Below, piece after piece: positions 4,926 to 6,674 of a DNA stretch of 6,674 nt. The translations under genes were made by a program, and so were the position numbers. Below the pieces are notes generated by a model. That model saw only the letters and a program-made list of their open reading frames with translations, was not told the DNA's origin and searched no databases. This stretch comes from Dysgonamonadaceae bacterium (lineage in GTDB: Bacteria; Bacteroidota; Bacteroidia; Bacteroidales; Azobacteroidaceae): assembly GCA_031282925.1 (NCBI GenBank), contig JAITCT010000008.1:1-6674 (forward strand). Direction: 5' to 3'. Position 1 is the first letter of the stretch; each line of letters begins with the position of its first letter.

Positions 4926-6396
4926 ACTTCGTCAAAATCATTTTTTTCGTATCAGCCAGGCTATTGCCCACATAGAGGGAATAATAATAGATACCGGCAG
5001 AAAGAGCCCCGCCTTCTATCGTGATGCTTTCCGTTCCGGCCTGGAGCGGTATTTGCCGGACAATGCTCCCCGCCGTATTGCTTATTACAATCTGCGCCTG
5101 CTTGCCGGTTTGCGGCAGGGTATAGCGGATGACGGTCGATTGATTGAACGGGTTGGGATTGTTTTGTTGCAGGGCAGCGCCACTATTTGCCACGGCCTGC
5201 AGTCCGGTTGCCGATTCAACGGCGCTTCCGCTTTTCAGCAGGGCGTCTTTTCCCTGTAAAGTGTGAACTAATTCGGTCAGTTCATTTACCTGTGCGCTGA
5301 GTTCTTGCACGGCTTTCACCAAAGGCACAACAAATTCCGCATACCGCAACCCGTAAATGCCGGTTTCATCCACATCCACGCCGCTGAAATCATAACCGAT
5401 GCTTTTGGCTATTTCTTCCACATCCTGCGCTATAAAGCCGGTCTGCTTTACTTTTTCTTTAGCTTCCCTTGCCTTCTTTTCAGCATCTATCAATTCTTGA
5501 GGCAATTCTTTTTCGCCCGGCCTTTTCTTCGTTTTGTCAATTTTCAGCAAGCCGTCTATGGCGTCCAAATCCAGATTGAAAGTAACCGGTTGCAGGCGGT
5601 TGATAAAGGCAAGCCCCGGCACATCCGTCCGGACATTTGTCTTTGCCCGTTTGTCCGAGAAAATAGTCCATCCGGCAAAACCGCCGATGCTCGTAACATT
5701 ACCGTTGCCGATTCTTACCTGATTGCTTCCGGTAACAGAGGATGCATAGCCGATAGAGGTAGAATTAGTCAGATTGTCGGGACTATCACCGCCTGCATAA
5801 AAACCAATAGCGCTATTAAAGCTTCCGGTCGTATTGTGTTGAAGCGCACTATAACCAATAGCGCTATTATAGTTTCCAGTCGTATTGCTAAGAAGCGCAT
5901 TATTACCATCGGCGGTATTATGGTGGCCGCTAGTATTTACGAGAAGCGCACCTGCGCCAGAGGCGGTATTGCCACCTCCGGACGTATTAAAATAAAGCGC
6001 ACTACTGCCAATAGCAGTATTATAGTCTCCGGTCGTAGCATTGGAGTTATTGGAACGTAGTGCACTACTACCAATAGCGGTATTATAAGTCCCCACTGTA
6101 TAATTAAGCAAAGACCCATATCCGAAAGATACATTACCTTGCAGATGATTTCCGGTAAACCCTGCTACAATGTCGTTTACTTTGAAAATAATGGGAAAGT
6201 AGCCGGTTGTACCCAAAATATTAGATGAACTACCCAGATAAATATCCCCGGCAACACGAGTATCTCCGGTAATATCCAATTTGTATTGGGGATTGGTTGT
6301 TCCTATCCCCACCTGTCCTGCCGCATCAACTTTAAGTTGTGCCGACACATTCGCTGCAAGAACGAAAACCATGATTGCAAAAATAATCTTTCTCAT
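4924..6396 (-). CDS. Tail-fibre/YadA-head-like adhesin with S74 chaperone domain and T9SS type A sorting domain
   Basis: A 490-residue secreted, probably trimeric fibre protein. A signal peptide ends at Ala19 (ANVSA/Q). Residues 20-45 carry the VGIGTTNPQYKLDI start typical of S74 fibre proteins. Residues 105-210 are six repeats, mostly 17 residues long, around NTAIGSSAL, like YadA-head/Hep-Hag coils. Residues 246 to about 376 are a Peptidase_S74 intramolecular chaperone: SDKRAKTN with the Ser247/Lys252 dyad, INRLQPVTFNLD, a charged helical insert (283-317), TGFIAQDVEEIA, YGLRYAEFVVPLVKAVQEL, then a coiled coil. Residues 408-490 are a type A sorting domain (LQQNNPNPFNQSTVIRYTLP to TKKMILTK). 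In phages S74 domains trimerise fibres and then cut themselves off before the Ser. Here that cut would separate fibre from sorting domain. It heads the three-gene block. The AT-rich leader has no clear promoter. The ligand is unknown. Confidence 0.9.
   Translation of the reverse strand: MRKIIFAIMVFVLAANVSAQLKVDAAGQVGIGTTNPQYKLDITGDTRVAGDIYLGSSSNILGTTGYFPIIFKVNDIVAGFTGNHLQGNVSFGYGSLLNYTVGTYNTAIGSSALRSNNSNATTGDYNTAIGSSALYFNTSGGGNTASGAGALLVNTSGHHNTADGNNALLSNTTGNYNSAIGYSALQHNTTGSFNSAIGFYAGGDSPDNLTNSTSIGYASSVTGSNQVRIGNGNVTSIGGFAGWTIFSDKRAKTNVRTDVPGLAFINRLQPVTFNLDLDAIDGLLKIDKTKKRPGEKELPQELIDAEKKAREAKEKVKQTGFIAQDVEEIAKSIGYDFSGVDVDETGIYGLRYAEFVVPLVKAVQELSAQVNELTELVHTLQGKDALLKSGSAVESATGLQAVANSGAALQQNNPNPFNQSTVIRYTLPQTGKQAQIVISNTAGSIVRQIPLQAGTESITIEGGALSAGIYYYSLYVGNSLADTKKMILTK
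5767..6084 (-). repeat. In-gene tandem repeats, 51-bp unit
   Basis: Six successive units encode residues 105-210 of the fibre protein. Five are 17 codons; the first (105-125) has four extra residues (NNSN). Each begins N-[TS]-A-x-G and includes an Ala-Leu or Ala-Gly pair and usually a Thr-Gly turn before the next Asn. Similarity is visible in the DNA as well (recurring AGCGCA and ATTATAG blocks), so copy number could change by recombination or slippage. It is coding, with no spacers, so it is not a CRISPR array. Confidence 0.8.
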
Positions 6397-6459
6397 AAAA
6401 AATAAAATTTTAATATATTAATAGATAATTGCTTTAATTAGAAGCCACTGAATCCCGCC

Positions 6460-6510
6460 GGGCTTTAGCCCTTATTCCCTGTCATTGCGGTAGTCTTCAG
6501 ACTGCCGCAA
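6460..6510. repeat. Paired palindromic intergenic elements (REP-like)
   Basis: Two inverted repeats lie in the 140-nt gap between the SusC-like gene and the fibre gene. GGGCTTTAGCCC (6460-6471) has 5-bp arms. TTGCGGTAGTCT (6485-6496) faces AGACTGCCGCAA (6499-6510), 12-bp arms with a 2-nt loop. Their only mismatch, T6491 with G6504, is a G-U wobble in plus-strand RNA but C-A in minus-strand RNA. The tandem CGTAATT CGTAATT at 6511-6524 adjoins them. No U-run follows in either direction, so a plain intrinsic terminator is unlikely. A dispersed palindromic repeat is the better guess. The rest of this gap (6397-6459) is AT-rich leader with no recognisable promoter. Confidence 0.5.
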
Positions 6511-6536
6511 CGTAATTCGTAATTTATCTCCGCCGC

Positions 6537-6674
6537 CTATATCCCCAACCGGACGGTGAAAGTAAACTGTTTCGGCATGGGAGTAGCAACCCCCCCGCTG
6601 TTAAAAAATTCGGGGTCCTGCCCGTTCAGCTTCTTATCCGCATAAAGCAGGAAAAGGTTGGTTGCCTGCAGTTT
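6537..6674 (-). CDS. C-terminal end of a SusC/RagA-like TonB-dependent outer-membrane barrel (partial)
   Basis: An open frame enters from the right edge and gives 45 residues to a TAG at 6537-6539. It reads LQATNLFLLYADKKLNGQDPE, a hairpin with GGV, then PMPKQFTFTVRLGI. This matches what I know of SusC/RagA C-termini: a NLF/NLL strand, a loop with D-P-E, a Gly-Gly-Val turn, and a last amphipathic strand beginning P-x-P-[KR]-x-[FY]-T. Such proteins take up glycans or peptides through the outer membrane with a SusD-like lid lipoprotein. The final residue is Ile rather than the usual Phe. No SusD gene follows on this strand; the next gene is the fibre protein. The family call rests on 45 residues, so substrate cannot be stated. 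Confidence 0.65.
   Translation of the reverse strand, partial: KLQATNLFLLYADKKLNGQDPEFFNSGGVATPMPKQFTFTVRLGI

Noticed and set aside
5305..6060. 251-residue open frame on the plus strand
   Set aside because: It is antisense to the S74 domain and repeats of the fibre gene, whose family motifs are unmistakable. The frame is open because the repeated, biased codons of the sense gene give few antisense stops; its protein has no recognisable features.
5767..6084. Regular 51-bp repeats that might suggest a CRISPR array
   Set aside because: The whole stretch is in frame and encodes YadA-head-like repeats; there are no unique spacers between identical repeats.
6485..6510. 12-bp palindrome as intrinsic terminator of the SusC-like gene
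   Set aside because: No run of T follows on the minus strand (TGACAGGG) or the plus strand (CGTAATTC).

Overview
The window looks like a piece of a Bacteroidota chromosome, most likely Bacteroidales. Two genes carry or resemble type IX secretion system (T9SS) type A C-terminal sorting domains, a SusC/RagA-like barrel end sits at the right edge, the lipoproteins are Bacteroidales-like, and most starts have AT-rich leaders without a strong Shine-Dalgarno. Species and genus cannot be fixed from this sequence.

Almost everything is on the minus strand, so transcription runs from right to left. It opens with the last 45 residues of a SusC/RagA-like outer-membrane barrel (6537-6674). A 140-nt gap with two palindromic elements follows. 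Next is a tight three-gene block: a 490-residue tail-fibre-like adhesin with S74 autoprotease/chaperone and T9SS sorting domain (4924-6396), an unrecognised secreted protein with T9SS sorting domain (4043-4912), and a 610-residue papain-family cysteine peptidase with a C-terminal beta-solenoid (2204-4036). The gaps are 11 and 6 nt and one gene has a perfect Shine-Dalgarno, so these three are probably one operon.

After a 138-nt gap come three smaller units. The first is a 55-codon lipoprotein-like ORF whose 3' half is a broken, internally deleted copy of a T9SS sorting-domain sequence (1898-2065). The other two are paralogous META/HslJ-like lipoproteins (1181-1879 and 317-1132). All three are preceded by nearly the same 14-nt leader, which suggests local duplication.

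At the left edge, on the plus strand, an unrecognised gene ends at 132. A 27-residue membrane-spanning micro-ORF (135-218) begins two bases later, and both run towards the minus-strand cluster.

A working picture, which is inference, is a cell-envelope and secreted-protein locus. It would comprise a surface fibre, a companion secreted protein and a secreted thiol peptidase, followed by two outer-membrane lipoproteins that might guard against or assist the peptidase. The least ordinary points are the S74 autocleavage dyad placed between fibre and sorting domain, the scrambled sorting-domain remnant, and the peptidase-META lipoprotein pairing.
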